From an uncultured Spirochaetaceae bacterium (GTDB taxonomy: Bacteria; Spirochaetota; Spirochaetia; Sphaerochaetales; Sphaerochaetaceae): a stretch of DNA of 64,000 bases. Location of the stretch: positions 60,425 to 124,424 of the forward strand of contig CALXKU010000006.1 in the NCBI GenBank assembly GCA_944389025.1, read 5' to 3'. The translations under genes were made by a program, and so were the position numbers. The notes under the pieces are model-generated. The model ran no database searches and was not told the origin of the DNA. It worked only from the letters and a program-made list of their open reading frames with translations. Shown here one piece after another: positions 18,456 through 27,454 of the stretch. Numbering within the stretch: the first letter of the stretch is position 1; each line of letters begins with the position of its first letter.

Positions 18456-19703
18456 TTGGAACATAAGAAGAGGAGCCTGCTCCTTTACAGGTACATCACA
18501 AAGGAGTTCCTTATAAACTTCATCGTCTCCTTCACATTCTTCTTTTTAATTTTTTTTGTAAATTCGATTCTCCTTCTCGTACAGAGAATACTTTTAAAGA
18601 ACATCGATTTCAGGACCATGCTGACAATGGTCCTTCTTTCAATGCCTCAGTTTTTGATTTACACCTTCCCGTTTGCCTCCCTTTCTGGAGCTTCGATGGT
18701 CCTCGGGGATCTTAGCTCCAATAATGAACTGCTGGCTCTTAGAAGCAGTGGCATCGAATCTAAAAGAATATTCTATCCCCTGATATTCTGCTCCCTCATA
18801 TTCTCCCTTCTAACTTTTTTCGTCTCCGATTATCTTCTTCCATGTTCGAACATCGTATACCGAGAGCGACTTTCCCTGCTGATGAGGGAAATGCCGACTT
18901 TTGAAATTCAGCCGCACGGTACTAACAGGATTGGTAACATCGTGATTGCTAATGCCGATGTCGATGATACCATGATATACGATATCGTGATGACGAACAC
19001 GGATAGAAGCAGCGAGAACAAAAGCGTTGTGAGTGAAAGGGGGCTTGTTGAGATGATGGACCCAGGACGCTTCATATACAGTCTCAGTCTTGAAAATCCT
19101 GAAATACTTATTACTGACAGCACTGATGTGACTACATTCCTGAGCGCCAGCTCTGAAAGAGCCGAGTTCTATCTTGATTTCTCAGACCAGGTGCCAGTGC
19201 TTACAAGCACCGACCCTGTTAACCTCTCATCATCGGTGCTTAGAGCTAGCATAAGAGAAAGGAACGAAAGGGAGAGGGAGGAAAGGAGAAGATTCTATGA
19301 GGAGAGAGATGATTTAAGGCTTACATATTCTGCCTCACTGAAGGGAAAAACAAGTTTTGACGAGTCAATGGCTAACCGTCTTGAAAACCTTGATACTCCT
19401 CCCATGGATTTCTACGCCCAGTACTACAAGGCAGAACTTACAAAGAAATACTCTCTTTCTCTCGCATGTTTCTTCCTTACCCTGATCGCCCTTCCTCTTG
19501 GAAGCATCAAGCTCAGATACGGTAAGCTTACAGGATTTGCACTATCCTTGATTATCGCAGTTGCTTACTGGTACATGATGTTCTTCTCACAGCTTGAGAT
19601 TTTCAGCATATCATCTCCTCCGTATCTTCTTATTTTCGCACCCGACCTAGTCATAGGGGTCATTGCCATTCTTTTAATGGTGGCTTTCAGGAGAAGGACA
19701 TGA
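18456..19703 (+). CDS. lptF: LptF/YjgP-family lipopolysaccharide export permease
   Basis: LptF and LptG form the membrane part of the ABC transporter that extracts lipopolysaccharide or similar lipids for transport to the outer membrane. I chose the TTG at 18456 because AGGAG lies 7 nt before it. The 415-residue protein has three N-terminal membrane segments, a large periplasmic domain (about 130-310) and three C-terminal membrane segments, the YjgP/YjgQ layout, with the family signature LSSNNELLALRSSGIESKRI near 85. It overlaps lptG by four bases. Many spirochaetes lack LPS, so the substrate is uncertain. Confidence 0.88.
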   Translation: MEHKKRSLLLYRYITKEFLINFIVSFTFFFLIFFVNSILLLVQRILLKNIDFRTMLTMVLLSMPQFLIYTFPFASLSGASMVLGDLSSNNELLALRSSGIESKRIFYPLIFCSLIFSLLTFFVSDYLLPCSNIVYRERLSLLMREMPTFEIQPHGTNRIGNIVIANADVDDTMIYDIVMTNTDRSSENKSVVSERGLVEMMDPGRFIYSLSLENPEILITDSTDVTTFLSASSERAEFYLDFSDQVPVLTSTDPVNLSSSVLRASIRERNEREREERRRFYEERDDLRLTYSASLKGKTSFDESMANRLENLDTPPMDFYAQYYKAELTKKYSLSLACFFLTLIALPLGSIKLRYGKLTGFALSLIIAVAYWYMMFFSQLEIFSISSPPYLLIFAPDLVIGVIAILLMVAFRRRT

Positions 19704-20776
19704 GAATACTTTCTTCATACAGCATCAAAAGCGTGCTTATCGTGTTTTTCATAACCCTTTTAATCTTCTCATTCCTTGTTATGGCTGTTGAGACATTTAT
19801 GCATCTTGATTCCTTCATGACGGGTAATCTCGCTTTCAAGGAGATGGCGATCTACGCGTTCTCAAGCCTTTCTGAATATCTCATGCTCCTGGCAGCAGTA
19901 TCCATGCTGTTCTCAATCACATATTTCCTTTCAAACATGAGTGCGAATAATGAGCTTATAAGCCTTTATTCCGCGGGACTGTCAAAGTTCCGCATAATCC
20001 TGCCAATACTTATCCTGTCTTTTCTTGTGACACTTCTTTTCTTCGCTTTCAATGAGAGCATTGCACTTGAGTGGAAGAATTTTAATGCGATAGTAAGTCA
20101 GGAGTATTTCGGACTCTCAGGTACTCAGGATGCGACAGACACAGTCCTCTATGACGAAGAGAGCGGCTATCTAATATACGCTGACCGTTACAGTGAGAGC
20201 TATGGCAGGCTGTATTCACCATTGCTTCTTAAAATCACAAGCGGAGGTGTTGAAGAGAGAATAGAAGCAGACTATGCGGAATATGACGGGAAAAGCTGGA
20301 AATTTGAGAATGCGAGGGTTGTTAGAAGGGGAGAAGAGGGGTATGAAAGTTTTTCAGCACGAGAATTCTCAGATCCTGACTTCCAAGTGCCTGGAGAGCT
20401 TTTCAGAAGCCAGAACAGAAATCTTGAGACGATGGAGATTGAGTATGTTCATGACTACCTTGAGCGTCTTGAGAGCGTGAACAGGGATGCATGGATGGAC
20501 GGGATGACAGATTTTCTTCGCCGCCTTGCTGAACCACTTGGCATACTTGTGCTCTCCCTCATATCCATGACTATGAATTACTCGTATAAGAAGAACGTGC
20601 TTCTTTTCTCGGTTGTGCAATCTCTGGTAATAGCTGTTGTATACTATGTATCTGACATGGTATTCTCTATTGCAGCCAGACAGGGGGCGGTGAATGTCTA
20701 CTCGGTATTCTATGCACCCTTCGTCATTACGGTAGTCCTTGGCTACCTGATATCTTTCTTAGGAAAAAGAATATGA
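19700..20776 (+). CDS. lptG: LptG/YjgQ-family lipopolysaccharide export permease
   Basis: This is the partner of the upstream lptF product. The 358-residue protein has the same arrangement: N-terminal membrane helices, the signature MSANNELISLYSAGLSKFRI near residue 75-95, a periplasmic domain, and three C-terminal helices. It starts within the lptF stop (ATGA) and ends within the tgt start (ATGA). No lptB ATPase is visible in the window. Confidence 0.87.
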   Translation: MRILSSYSIKSVLIVFFITLLIFSFLVMAVETFMHLDSFMTGNLAFKEMAIYAFSSLSEYLMLLAAVSMLFSITYFLSNMSANNELISLYSAGLSKFRIILPILILSFLVTLLFFAFNESIALEWKNFNAIVSQEYFGLSGTQDATDTVLYDEESGYLIYADRYSESYGRLYSPLLLKITSGGVEERIEADYAEYDGKSWKFENARVVRRGEEGYESFSAREFSDPDFQVPGELFRSQNRNLETMEIEYVHDYLERLESVNRDAWMDGMTDFLRRLAEPLGILVLSLISMTMNYSYKKNVLLFSVVQSLVIAVVYYVSDMVFSIAARQGAVNVYSVFYAPFVITVVLGYLISFLGKRI

Positions 20777-21897
20777 GCAATCTTAAATTCACTGTTTTAA
20801 AGAACGATTCCTCTTCTAAAGCACGCCTTGGTGTTCTCGACCTTCCACATGGCAAGGTGAGCACTCCGGCTTTCATGCCTGTCGGAACGAACGCAACGGT
20901 TAAGGCGATATACCATGATAAGCTCAAGGAGATAGGCTATAACCTTATTCTGGCAAATACTTATCACCTTTATCTCAGGCCGGGCATGGAGGTCATGAAG
21001 GACTTTGGCGGAATTCATAATTTCTCCTCCTGGGATGGTAATGTGCTTACAGACAGCGGAGGCTTCCAGGTCTTCTCCCTTTCAGGCCTTAGAAAGATAG
21101 ATGAGAAAGGGGTTGTGTTCCAGAGCCACATAGACGGATCGAAGCATATCTTCACACCTGAGAAGGTTGTGAATGTCGAGCATATCATCGGAAGCGATAT
21201 TGCGATGTGTCTCGATGTGTGCACACCACCGGACATCGATTACCGTGCGGCGAAAGAGGCCTGGAGGATAACAAGAAACTGGGCAGAGAGGTCACTTAAG
21301 GAACTGGAAAACATACCAGATTTCAGAGGAAACCTCTTTGGCATAGTTCAGGGGAACTTCTATGAGGATCTCAGGAGGGAAAGCGCTGAGACCATAAGTG
21401 CCATGGATTTTCCAGGAATTGCGATCGGAGGGCTTTCGGTAGGAGAGGAGAAGAGCAAATTCAACGAATTTCTTGCATATACGGCATCTTACATCACAAT
21501 GGAGAAGCCCAGATATGTCATGGGAATAGGAAGCCCCGATTATATTTTCGAGGCGGTCGAGAACGGCATAGATCTCTTTGACTGCGTGCTTGCAACAAGG
21601 ATGGCAAGAAACGGTTCGGTATTCACCGATGATGGTCCACTCGTACTCAAGAAGGCGATTCACAAATTCGATCACCGGCCTCTGGATGAAGGCTGCACAT
21701 GCACCGCATGCAGAAAATACTCAAGGGCCTATCTGCACCATCTCGTCAAATGCAATGAGATGTTCGGAGGAATGCTCTTAACCGAGCATAACCTCACTTA
21801 CCTATATAATCTGATGCAAAGAATCAGGGCAAGCATAGAAGATGGGACTTTCCTGTCTTTCAAGAAGGAGTATCTCGAGCGCTATTATGGCAAATAG
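20773..21897 (+). CDS. tgt: tRNA-guanine(34) transglycosylase (queuine synthesis)
   Basis: Tgt exchanges guanine 34 for preQ1 in tRNAs with GUN anticodons, including the tRNA-Tyr (GTA) of this window. The 374-residue protein contains TDSGGFQVFSL (catalytic aspartate region near residue 90), GIVQGNFYEDLR, IAIGGLSVGE and the second catalytic region FDCVLATRMARNG. The zinc site CTCTACRKYSRAYLHHL lies near 302-320. It overlaps lptG by four bases and murJ by 11. Confidence 0.97.
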   Translation: MSNLKFTVLKNDSSSKARLGVLDLPHGKVSTPAFMPVGTNATVKAIYHDKLKEIGYNLILANTYHLYLRPGMEVMKDFGGIHNFSSWDGNVLTDSGGFQVFSLSGLRKIDEKGVVFQSHIDGSKHIFTPEKVVNVEHIIGSDIAMCLDVCTPPDIDYRAAKEAWRITRNWAERSLKELENIPDFRGNLFGIVQGNFYEDLRRESAETISAMDFPGIAIGGLSVGEEKSKFNEFLAYTASYITMEKPRYVMGIGSPDYIFEAVENGIDLFDCVLATRMARNGSVFTDDGPLVLKKAIHKFDHRPLDEGCTCTACRKYSRAYLHHLVKCNEMFGGMLLTEHNLTYLYNLMQRIRASIEDGTFLSFKKEYLERYYGK

Positions 21898-23335
21898 GAA
21901 AAACGAAGTACTTACGACCTTTTTCCTGCTTTTATCGCATCTTGCGGGTCTTGTAAGGACACTCCTTGTATCGTACCTTTATGGATCTTCCAGGATCGCT
22001 GATCTCATATCTTTTTCTTTCTCGTATCCTAATCAGGCGAGAAAGAAGATGGAGGAGGGCACTGGCAACCTTGCCCTCCTTAGAAGGCTCGGGGAAGAGC
22101 GGGAGAAAGGGAGCGTCTCATTATTCATCCTTTCTTTTCATATCATAGCTTTAGTCGTCGTTCTTCTTTTTTCTGATACTCTATCATCTTTCATTTTCAG
22201 ATTCACACAGTTCAGAGAAGATGAGGCTGAGCTTGGAAAGCGTTTTTTCAAAGCTTTTCTTGTTTTTCTCACACTTTTCAGCTACACCATGAATCTGAAT
22301 GCATATCTGCAGATGAAGGGAAGGAAAAGCTTATCAGCAGCACTTTCCTCCATCCCCTCTCTTATTTCGATAGTAATACTTGCATTCTTTGAAGAGAAGC
22401 TTGGCCCCAATGCTTTCTCTTTAGGTCTTCTCGCTGGAGCTGTCGTATATCTTCTCATCTCACTTTTCTATGCATTCGACTCGGGAATGAGATTTTCCAT
22501 ATCGCTTAGATTTGACAGACCGTTTGTTAAATCGTATCTCCTGTCATTTCTTCTGATACTCATATCGGTCTTTGAAATAATACCTCTTTTCCTCTCCTCA
22601 GCGAACATAGAGAAGGGAAGCATTTACTTTACTAACGCTTATGCAGTGCTTATGCTGCCTTACGGTTTTCTTATGGAACTTTTTACCGTGATATGCTATC
22701 CGGAGCTTAGCAGGGCAAGAAAGGAAGAGGAGGCGGAAAAGAGGGAGAAAGCGCTTCTTCTGGTATCGTTTCTATCCTTATCTGTTTTCCTTCTGCTCTC
22801 CTCATTCTCGGCGGAGATATCAGTATTCCTTTTTGAGAAAGGACTGTATGAAAGACAAGACGCGCTAGAGACAGCCCATCTTCTTCGCCTCGCAGCCCCT
22901 TCAATTTATTTTCTTTCGCTCTTCTCATTCTTTCAGAGAATGATGTTTCTGAATCTTGAGAACAGGAAAATCCTGATTCTCAGCTCATTGAAAATCGCAG
23001 TGGCTTATCTGATGCTGATCCTTTTAGATGATGGAATGGAAAAAAGCGCAATGATACTACTCATATCCTCGGCATTTCCTTTCATTCTATCCATAGCAAG
23101 TACAAGAAATGCAAAAAAGAATCTAAAAATGATAGGCCTTTCCATGATAGCAGCCATTCCACTTATGATACTTGGAATAATCAAGAGAAGACTGGATTTA
23201 TCCGCATTCATCACAGCAAAGATTTTTCTTTTGCTGTCTTCACTCGCTTTAGGACTCTTATGTTTTGCGCTCTCTCTTCTAATTTACTTGAAAATCATAA
23301 AAGGCCCCGGAATTTTTCCCCGGAGCCTTAAGTAA
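21887..23335 (+). CDS. murJ: MurJ-type lipid II flippase
   Basis: MurJ moves lipid II across the inner membrane for peptidoglycan synthesis. I chose the ATG at 21887 (MANRKNEV), inside the tgt end; the upstream extension has no family match. The 482-residue protein is very hydrophobic with about 13-14 membrane segments. Its N-terminal stretch ADLISFSFSYPNQARKKMEEG matches the MurJ pattern D-A-F-x-x-A-x-x-x-P-N-x-x-R-x-x-x-x-E-G. Some conserved positions differ, so another MOP-superfamily exporter remains possible. It converges with greA; their stops are two bases apart. Confidence 0.82.
   Translation: MANRKNEVLTTFFLLLSHLAGLVRTLLVSYLYGSSRIADLISFSFSYPNQARKKMEEGTGNLALLRRLGEEREKGSVSLFILSFHIIALVVVLLFSDTLSSFIFRFTQFREDEAELGKRFFKAFLVFLTLFSYTMNLNAYLQMKGRKSLSAALSSIPSLISIVILAFFEEKLGPNAFSLGLLAGAVVYLLISLFYAFDSGMRFSISLRFDRPFVKSYLLSFLLILISVFEIIPLFLSSANIEKGSIYFTNAYAVLMLPYGFLMELFTVICYPELSRARKEEEAEKREKALLLVSFLSLSVFLLLSSFSAEISVFLFEKGLYERQDALETAHLLRLAAPSIYFLSLFSFFQRMMFLNLENRKILILSSLKIAVAYLMLILLDDGMEKSAMILLISSAFPFILSIASTRNAKKNLKMIGLSMIAAIPLMILGIIKRRLDLSAFITAKIFLLLSSLALGLLCFALSLLIYLKIIKGPGIFPRSLK
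23301..23329. terminator. Terminator-like hairpin shared by murJ and greA ends, inside murJ
   Basis: AAGGC-C-CCGG pairs with CCGG-A-GCCTT (nine pairs, one mismatch), and the loop holds a T-run. Read on the minus strand the stem is followed by TTATGATTTT, so it suits greA best. It lies within the last codons of murJ, so coding and termination functions overlap. Confidence 0.6.
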
Positions 23336-23336
23336 G

Positions 23337-26081
23337 TCAGATCACAACTTCGATTGTCTTTACGGTGTAATCATATTCCTTTCCATTGATTTCGAACGTC
23401 ACACGCTCTCCCACAGCATGGTTCATCAGGTTCTTGCCAAGAGGAGCGCTGATATCGATGATCCTTTCCTCCGGTTTGCTTTCCCACCTTCCAAGGAATG
23501 TGTAATAAAGCTCATCACCGTTAGAGTTGTCTAGAAGAGTCACCTTGGTTCCGAATCCGACAAGATCGGGCAGCACATCCTCCCTCTTCATGATTCTCAC
23601 CGTCGTAAGGTCATGGGTGAGCTCGCTGATTCTCCTCTCCAGCTCCCTCTTATGCTCCTTTGCATACTGATACTCGCTGTTCTCCCTGAGATCTCCAAGC
23701 TCTCGTGCAGTATTGATCTCCTTAAGAATCTGAGGCATGTCAACAGTATTGATCTCCTTAAGCTCTGCCTGCTTCCTGTTATAGCTCGATTCAAGACAGA
23801 GGAAACCTGATACAACCTTTCTCTGAGGCGTCTCGATCTTATCCTCATCTTTCTGGAATGTGATATCGGGCCATTTATTCATAAGAATCTTCTCAAGAGC
23901 CATTTTCTCCTCTGTCTCTAGTCCGAGATTCTGAGTGATATAGACCTTGATATCCTCCTTATCTTCATCAGATGCAAGGCTGATAAGCTTATAAACTCCC
24001 TTCTCATCGACTAAAGCTTTTCTCAGTGCACTCTTGAACTTCTTCTGATCCTGGATACTGAACTGCGTTGAAGATGAGACAAACGAGAGAGCTCTGAGGG
24101 CTGTCATGAGGAAATCCTTCCTTGTAAGGGATATCTTCTTAAGCTCCTCATCACTTGCTTCCTGAAGGAAGAAGATGAAGGCACTCATGTTATCCTTATA
24201 TAGCTCGATCACCTTTGCAAGGTATTCATAGTAATGCTTACCCTTGGCGTAGCGGCGGAAGCGGTCGATGATATAAGTAGGATAGAGTGGGAATATCTCC
24301 TGGATGAGATCCTCAGGATACCTGTCGGTCTGGAACACCCTGTCCACGAAAAGCTTCTTTATTACGGTGTTCTTAATCTCCTCGAACGCTCTTTTCTTAT
24401 CTTTCAATTCTGCTTTCTTATAAAGCTCATCGAACGATTTCTCAATCTGAACGCTGATACTGCCATCTTCAGATACATACTCGAGTGCGAGAATCGACTC
24501 AAGCCTTCTGGAAAGGGGCTCATCATCCTTCTTTATTATCTGGGCAAAATAGGAGATCATCTCCATGACAGCATCACTGTCCTTGTCTATGTCCTTATCT
24601 TTTGATACATCGAGAAGCTTCTCAAGCTTGTCATCGAAATCGGACATACCCTTGAAAATGCTAAGAGCTTTCTCATCAGCACTCTGAGGGTACGGCATGA
24701 GGGAGAACGTATCCGTAGGACCCGGATTCGTCTTCACGTATTCGTTTGTCCTGAGCTCATTCTTTATATCCCGGTTCAGCTTCTGCCACTCGTCATCGCT
24801 TAGAATCTGAGGAACAACCTCAGCCTTCATGTCCTTAAGGCTGATTCCCTTCGGATTCTCAGAGGAGTAGAGCAGGGTGCGAACAAGCCACGCAACTCCA
24901 CCTTCGGCCATTATCTTGGCTTTGATCTTCAGAGAAGGAACCCCTTTCTTGATTGCTTTGATGTTCTGGTTCGTAAGCGGAGTCAGGGCATTGAAAGCGC
25001 TGTCAAGCCTGATTTTCTGCGGTTCCTCGTTACCCGAATAGCGGACGATGACGGTATCGTTGTTGATATCCTCGATCTTACCGACACGGCGTGTCGACTT
25101 CTGATAGACGAAAGTCCCCTTTGTAAATGCAATCTCTTTCTTGAATCCATCAAGGGAAGCTGAGATATCTGTGCTCCTTCTGATATCATATTTCTTCAGA
25201 CATTCGCCAAGGCGGCTTGATGTGCTGTAGCGTTCCTTTAGCACGCGCACAAGCTCCTCTCTCATTCCATCCTCCGCGCCGTTTATAAGGAGGATTTCCT
25301 TGAGAGTCTCAATCATGTCATCACTGTTCTTCCTGATTTCGCTTGCCTTGTTCTCCTGACCTTTGAGAGTCTCCTTCAATTCCTTCAGATAAGAGAGCAG
25401 CTTCTTTAACAGAGAAAGAGCGAGAGTCTTATCCCTTTCCTCAGTGCTGATGCAATACTTATAGTAGAAGGCATAGCTGCTTCTACCTATTTTAAGAAGG
25501 CTTGAGAAAGTCTTCTCAATCTTGACCCCATCCTCTGGAACACGCAGTCTTAGAAGACCTCTCTGATAGAATGTGTTGGCTCCCTTCTTGTCTCCCAGCT
25601 CATTATAATGTTCGGCAAGGCGGAGTATTATGTCCTTATCGCTGTTATCGCTCTTCACGTATTTCTCGTAATAGCTCCACATTAGATCATCATTGCCATC
25701 CTCATGAGCAACATCACCTAATATCCTGTATGCTATGCTGTTAGCCCCCTTGGATATGATAAGGGTGCCAAGGTGCTTAGCTACTTCCCAGTTCCTCGCA
25801 TCATAGAAATTCAGTAGGGTATTGTTAAGGTCCATGTTGAATTCGTGAGGTCTCGCTTCCAGCTTGATCCTACCCGCGATATAGTGGAGGCAGATGGAAT
25901 ATGAGTTCTGATCCATGTTATAAAGTTCCACAGCCTCGTTTCTCAGCTCATCAAGTGTCTCAGGAGTGCTTTTCTTTGTGAAGATTTCCTTATCCAGTGC
26001 GATGAAATCCTCAACCTTGTATTGCTGCAACGGGTTCTTACCCATGTTCTTCTCATTCTGCATTGCCAATTTCAAATCCAT
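23337..26081 (-). CDS. greA: Giant GreA: ~750-residue N-terminal region fused to GreA transcript-cleavage factor
   Basis: GreA rescues backtracked RNA polymerase by stimulating transcript cleavage. The 914-residue protein is nearly six times the usual length. The last ~160 residues are a complete GreA: a coiled coil with the acidic tip motif ELGDLRENSEYQYAKE and a C-terminal FKBP-like domain. The first ~750 residues are helical and repeat-like (YNELGDKKGANTFYQRGL resembles a TPR). A segment near 330 (KSTRRVGKIEDINNDTVIVRY) resembles an SH3-like fold, and a winged-helix-like stretch follows near 390-460. Borrelia has a GreA of similar size. The ATG has AAGGAG 9 nt upstream. Confidence 0.92.
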   Translation of the reverse strand: MDLKLAMQNEKNMGKNPLQQYKVEDFIALDKEIFTKKSTPETLDELRNEAVELYNMDQNSYSICLHYIAGRIKLEARPHEFNMDLNNTLLNFYDARNWEVAKHLGTLIISKGANSIAYRILGDVAHEDGNDDLMWSYYEKYVKSDNSDKDIILRLAEHYNELGDKKGANTFYQRGLLRLRVPEDGVKIEKTFSSLLKIGRSSYAFYYKYCISTEERDKTLALSLLKKLLSYLKELKETLKGQENKASEIRKNSDDMIETLKEILLINGAEDGMREELVRVLKERYSTSSRLGECLKKYDIRRSTDISASLDGFKKEIAFTKGTFVYQKSTRRVGKIEDINNDTVIVRYSGNEEPQKIRLDSAFNALTPLTNQNIKAIKKGVPSLKIKAKIMAEGGVAWLVRTLLYSSENPKGISLKDMKAEVVPQILSDDEWQKLNRDIKNELRTNEYVKTNPGPTDTFSLMPYPQSADEKALSIFKGMSDFDDKLEKLLDVSKDKDIDKDSDAVMEMISYFAQIIKKDDEPLSRRLESILALEYVSEDGSISVQIEKSFDELYKKAELKDKKRAFEEIKNTVIKKLFVDRVFQTDRYPEDLIQEIFPLYPTYIIDRFRRYAKGKHYYEYLAKVIELYKDNMSAFIFFLQEASDEELKKISLTRKDFLMTALRALSFVSSSTQFSIQDQKKFKSALRKALVDEKGVYKLISLASDEDKEDIKVYITQNLGLETEEKMALEKILMNKWPDITFQKDEDKIETPQRKVVSGFLCLESSYNRKQAELKEINTVDMPQILKEINTARELGDLRENSEYQYAKEHKRELERRISELTHDLTTVRIMKREDVLPDLVGFGTKVTLLDNSNGDELYYTFLGRWESKPEERIIDISAPLGKNLMNHAVGERVTFEINGKEYDYTVKTIEVVI

Positions 26082-26114
26082 ATCAAGACTCCTTAAAAAG
26101 ATAATTCAACAGAG

Positions 26115-26149
26115 AAAAATAAAACCGGGCAGAAAAACATTCTGCTCGG
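26115..26149 (-). terminator. Terminator-like hairpin in the greA leader
   Basis: On the minus strand CCGAGCAG pairs with CTGCCCGG (8 bp, one G-T) around a 9-nt loop and is followed by TTTTATTTTT. It lies 34-68 nt upstream of the greA start, so some transcripts should stop before the gene. E. coli greA also has a leader terminator (GraL); the parallel is an inference. Confidence 0.65.
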
Positions 26150-26251
26150 AAAACTCAAATTATCTCTATATAGTTATAGTAACACAAAAGCTATTAAAAG
26201 CAAAGGATAATTTGGCCGCCTTGCATTTAAGCAAATATTTTCCTTCATCAA

Positions 26252-26280
26252 GTGAAAGTATTTTTCCTTTATGCTATATT
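26252..26280 (+). promoter_or_regulatory. Promoter of rpe, predicting a leaderless mRNA
   Basis: GTGAAA at 26252-26257, a 17-bp spacer and the extended -10 TGC-TATATT (hexamer 26275-26280). The -10 ends 6 nt before the rpe ATG, so transcription should start at or next to the A of the start codon. No Shine-Dalgarno sequence is visible. Confidence 0.65.
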
Positions 26281-26286
26281 GTAGTC

Positions 26287-26943
26287 ATGAGAGAAAAAAG
26301 CATCCAGCTCAGCCCATCAATCCTCGCATCCGATTTCACGGATATCAGACAAACACTCAGACTCATAAGCTCATGTGAGCTCGATTACGTACATCTTGAT
26401 GTCATGGATGGCATGTTCGTTCCAAATATAACATTCGGTCCGAAGTTCATCAAGGATATGAGAGCTCATAGCGATCTGATTTTCGATGCTCATCTCATGA
26501 TTGAGGAGCCTGAGAGGTATATCAGAAATTTTGCAGACGCGGGATGCGATATCATAAGCGTCCACAAGGAGGCGACAAAACACCTTAACCGTGTCATATC
26601 AATGATCAAGGATGAGGGAAAGGAAGCGGGAGTTGCGATTAACCCGAGCACATCCGTATTTGAGATCGAGAACGATCTGGCCTCAATCGATTATGTGCTT
26701 GTAATGAGCGTGAATCCCGGATTCGGTGGTCAGAGTTTCATCGCTGGAAGCCTGAGGAAAATCAGGCAGCTTGATGAGATACGGCGCGCTGAGGGATACG
26801 AGTTCAGAATCATGGTCGACGGGGGAGTCAGCCTTAAGAACCACATCGCGCTCAAGGAGGCTGGGGCGGATGTTCTTGTTACGGGGGAAGCATTCTTCAG
26901 AGCTGAGGACAAAAGGGCCTTCATAGAGGAGATCGAAAGTTGA
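26287..26943 (+). CDS. rpe: Ribulose-phosphate 3-epimerase
   Basis: Rpe interconverts ribulose 5-phosphate and xylulose 5-phosphate in the pentose phosphate pathway. The 218-residue TIM barrel starts at the ATG at 26287 (MREKSIQLSPSILASDF). It shows the two family signatures LDVMDGMFVPNITFGP near residue 37 and VNPGFGGQSF near 143, plus the phosphate-binding DGGV near 178. An upstream in-frame stretch to 25966 lies inside greA and its leader and is not coding. The stop overlaps the TTG start of dtd. Confidence 0.96.
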   Translation: MREKSIQLSPSILASDFTDIRQTLRLISSCELDYVHLDVMDGMFVPNITFGPKFIKDMRAHSDLIFDAHLMIEEPERYIRNFADAGCDIISVHKEATKHLNRVISMIKDEGKEAGVAINPSTSVFEIENDLASIDYVLVMSVNPGFGGQSFIAGSLRKIRQLDEIRRAEGYEFRIMVDGGVSLKNHIALKEAGADVLVTGEAFFRAEDKRAFIEEIES

Positions 26944-27407
26944 AGGCGGTAATTCAGAGGGTAAGGAGCGCATCTGTAAGCGTTGATGGAAACATCACAG
27001 GGGAAATCGATCATGGCATGCTTGTATACTTCTCCGTCGAGGGTGCGGACACATGTGATATGATAGTCCCTTTCCTGGATAAGCTTACTCATCTCAGAAT
27101 CTTCGAAGATGAGAATGGTAAGATGAATCTGAGCCTAGAGAAGGTAGGCTCAAAAATACTTTTCATATCGCAGTTCACCCTTGCTGCGAATCTAGATAGG
27201 GGAAACCGTCCTGATTTTGCCAATGCGAAAAGCGCAGAAGAGGCGAAAAAGTTCTATGAGAGTGCAATCGATGTGCTCAAAAGCTGGGGCTATGAAGTGC
27301 AGACCGGCATCTTCGGAGCTCATATGCACGTCACATATGATAATGACGGACCTGTGACATTCATACTTGATTCGAAGGATCTTGCAAGATTCAGGAAAAA
27401 GCAGTGA
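26940..27407 (+). CDS. dtd: D-aminoacyl-tRNA deacylase
   Basis: Dtd removes wrongly attached D-amino acids (and glycine from tRNA-Ala) as a proofreading step. The 155-residue protein starts MKAVIQRVRSASVSVDG and carries both signature motifs: SQFTLAAN near residue 78 and NDGPVTFILDS near 138 (family N-x-G-P-V-T). Translation begins at TTG, overlapping the rpe stop, which implies coupling. Confidence 0.96.
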   Translation: MKAVIQRVRSASVSVDGNITGEIDHGMLVYFSVEGADTCDMIVPFLDKLTHLRIFEDENGKMNLSLEKVGSKILFISQFTLAANLDRGNRPDFANAKSAEEAKKFYESAIDVLKSWGYEVQTGIFGAHMHVTYDNDGPVTFILDSKDLARFRKKQ

Positions 27408-27454
27408 ACAGAAACCGTACTTTCGGAGTTAATATTACATAAGGAATTCACAAT

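Noticed and set aside
25966..26286. N-terminal extension of rpe
   Set aside because: It overlaps the greA start and leader on the other strand and shows no epimerase similarity; the family N-terminus begins at 26287.
27408..27454. LexA/SOS box upstream of recA
   Set aside because: GAAC and GTAC words occur but do not form a known SOS palindrome with correct spacing.
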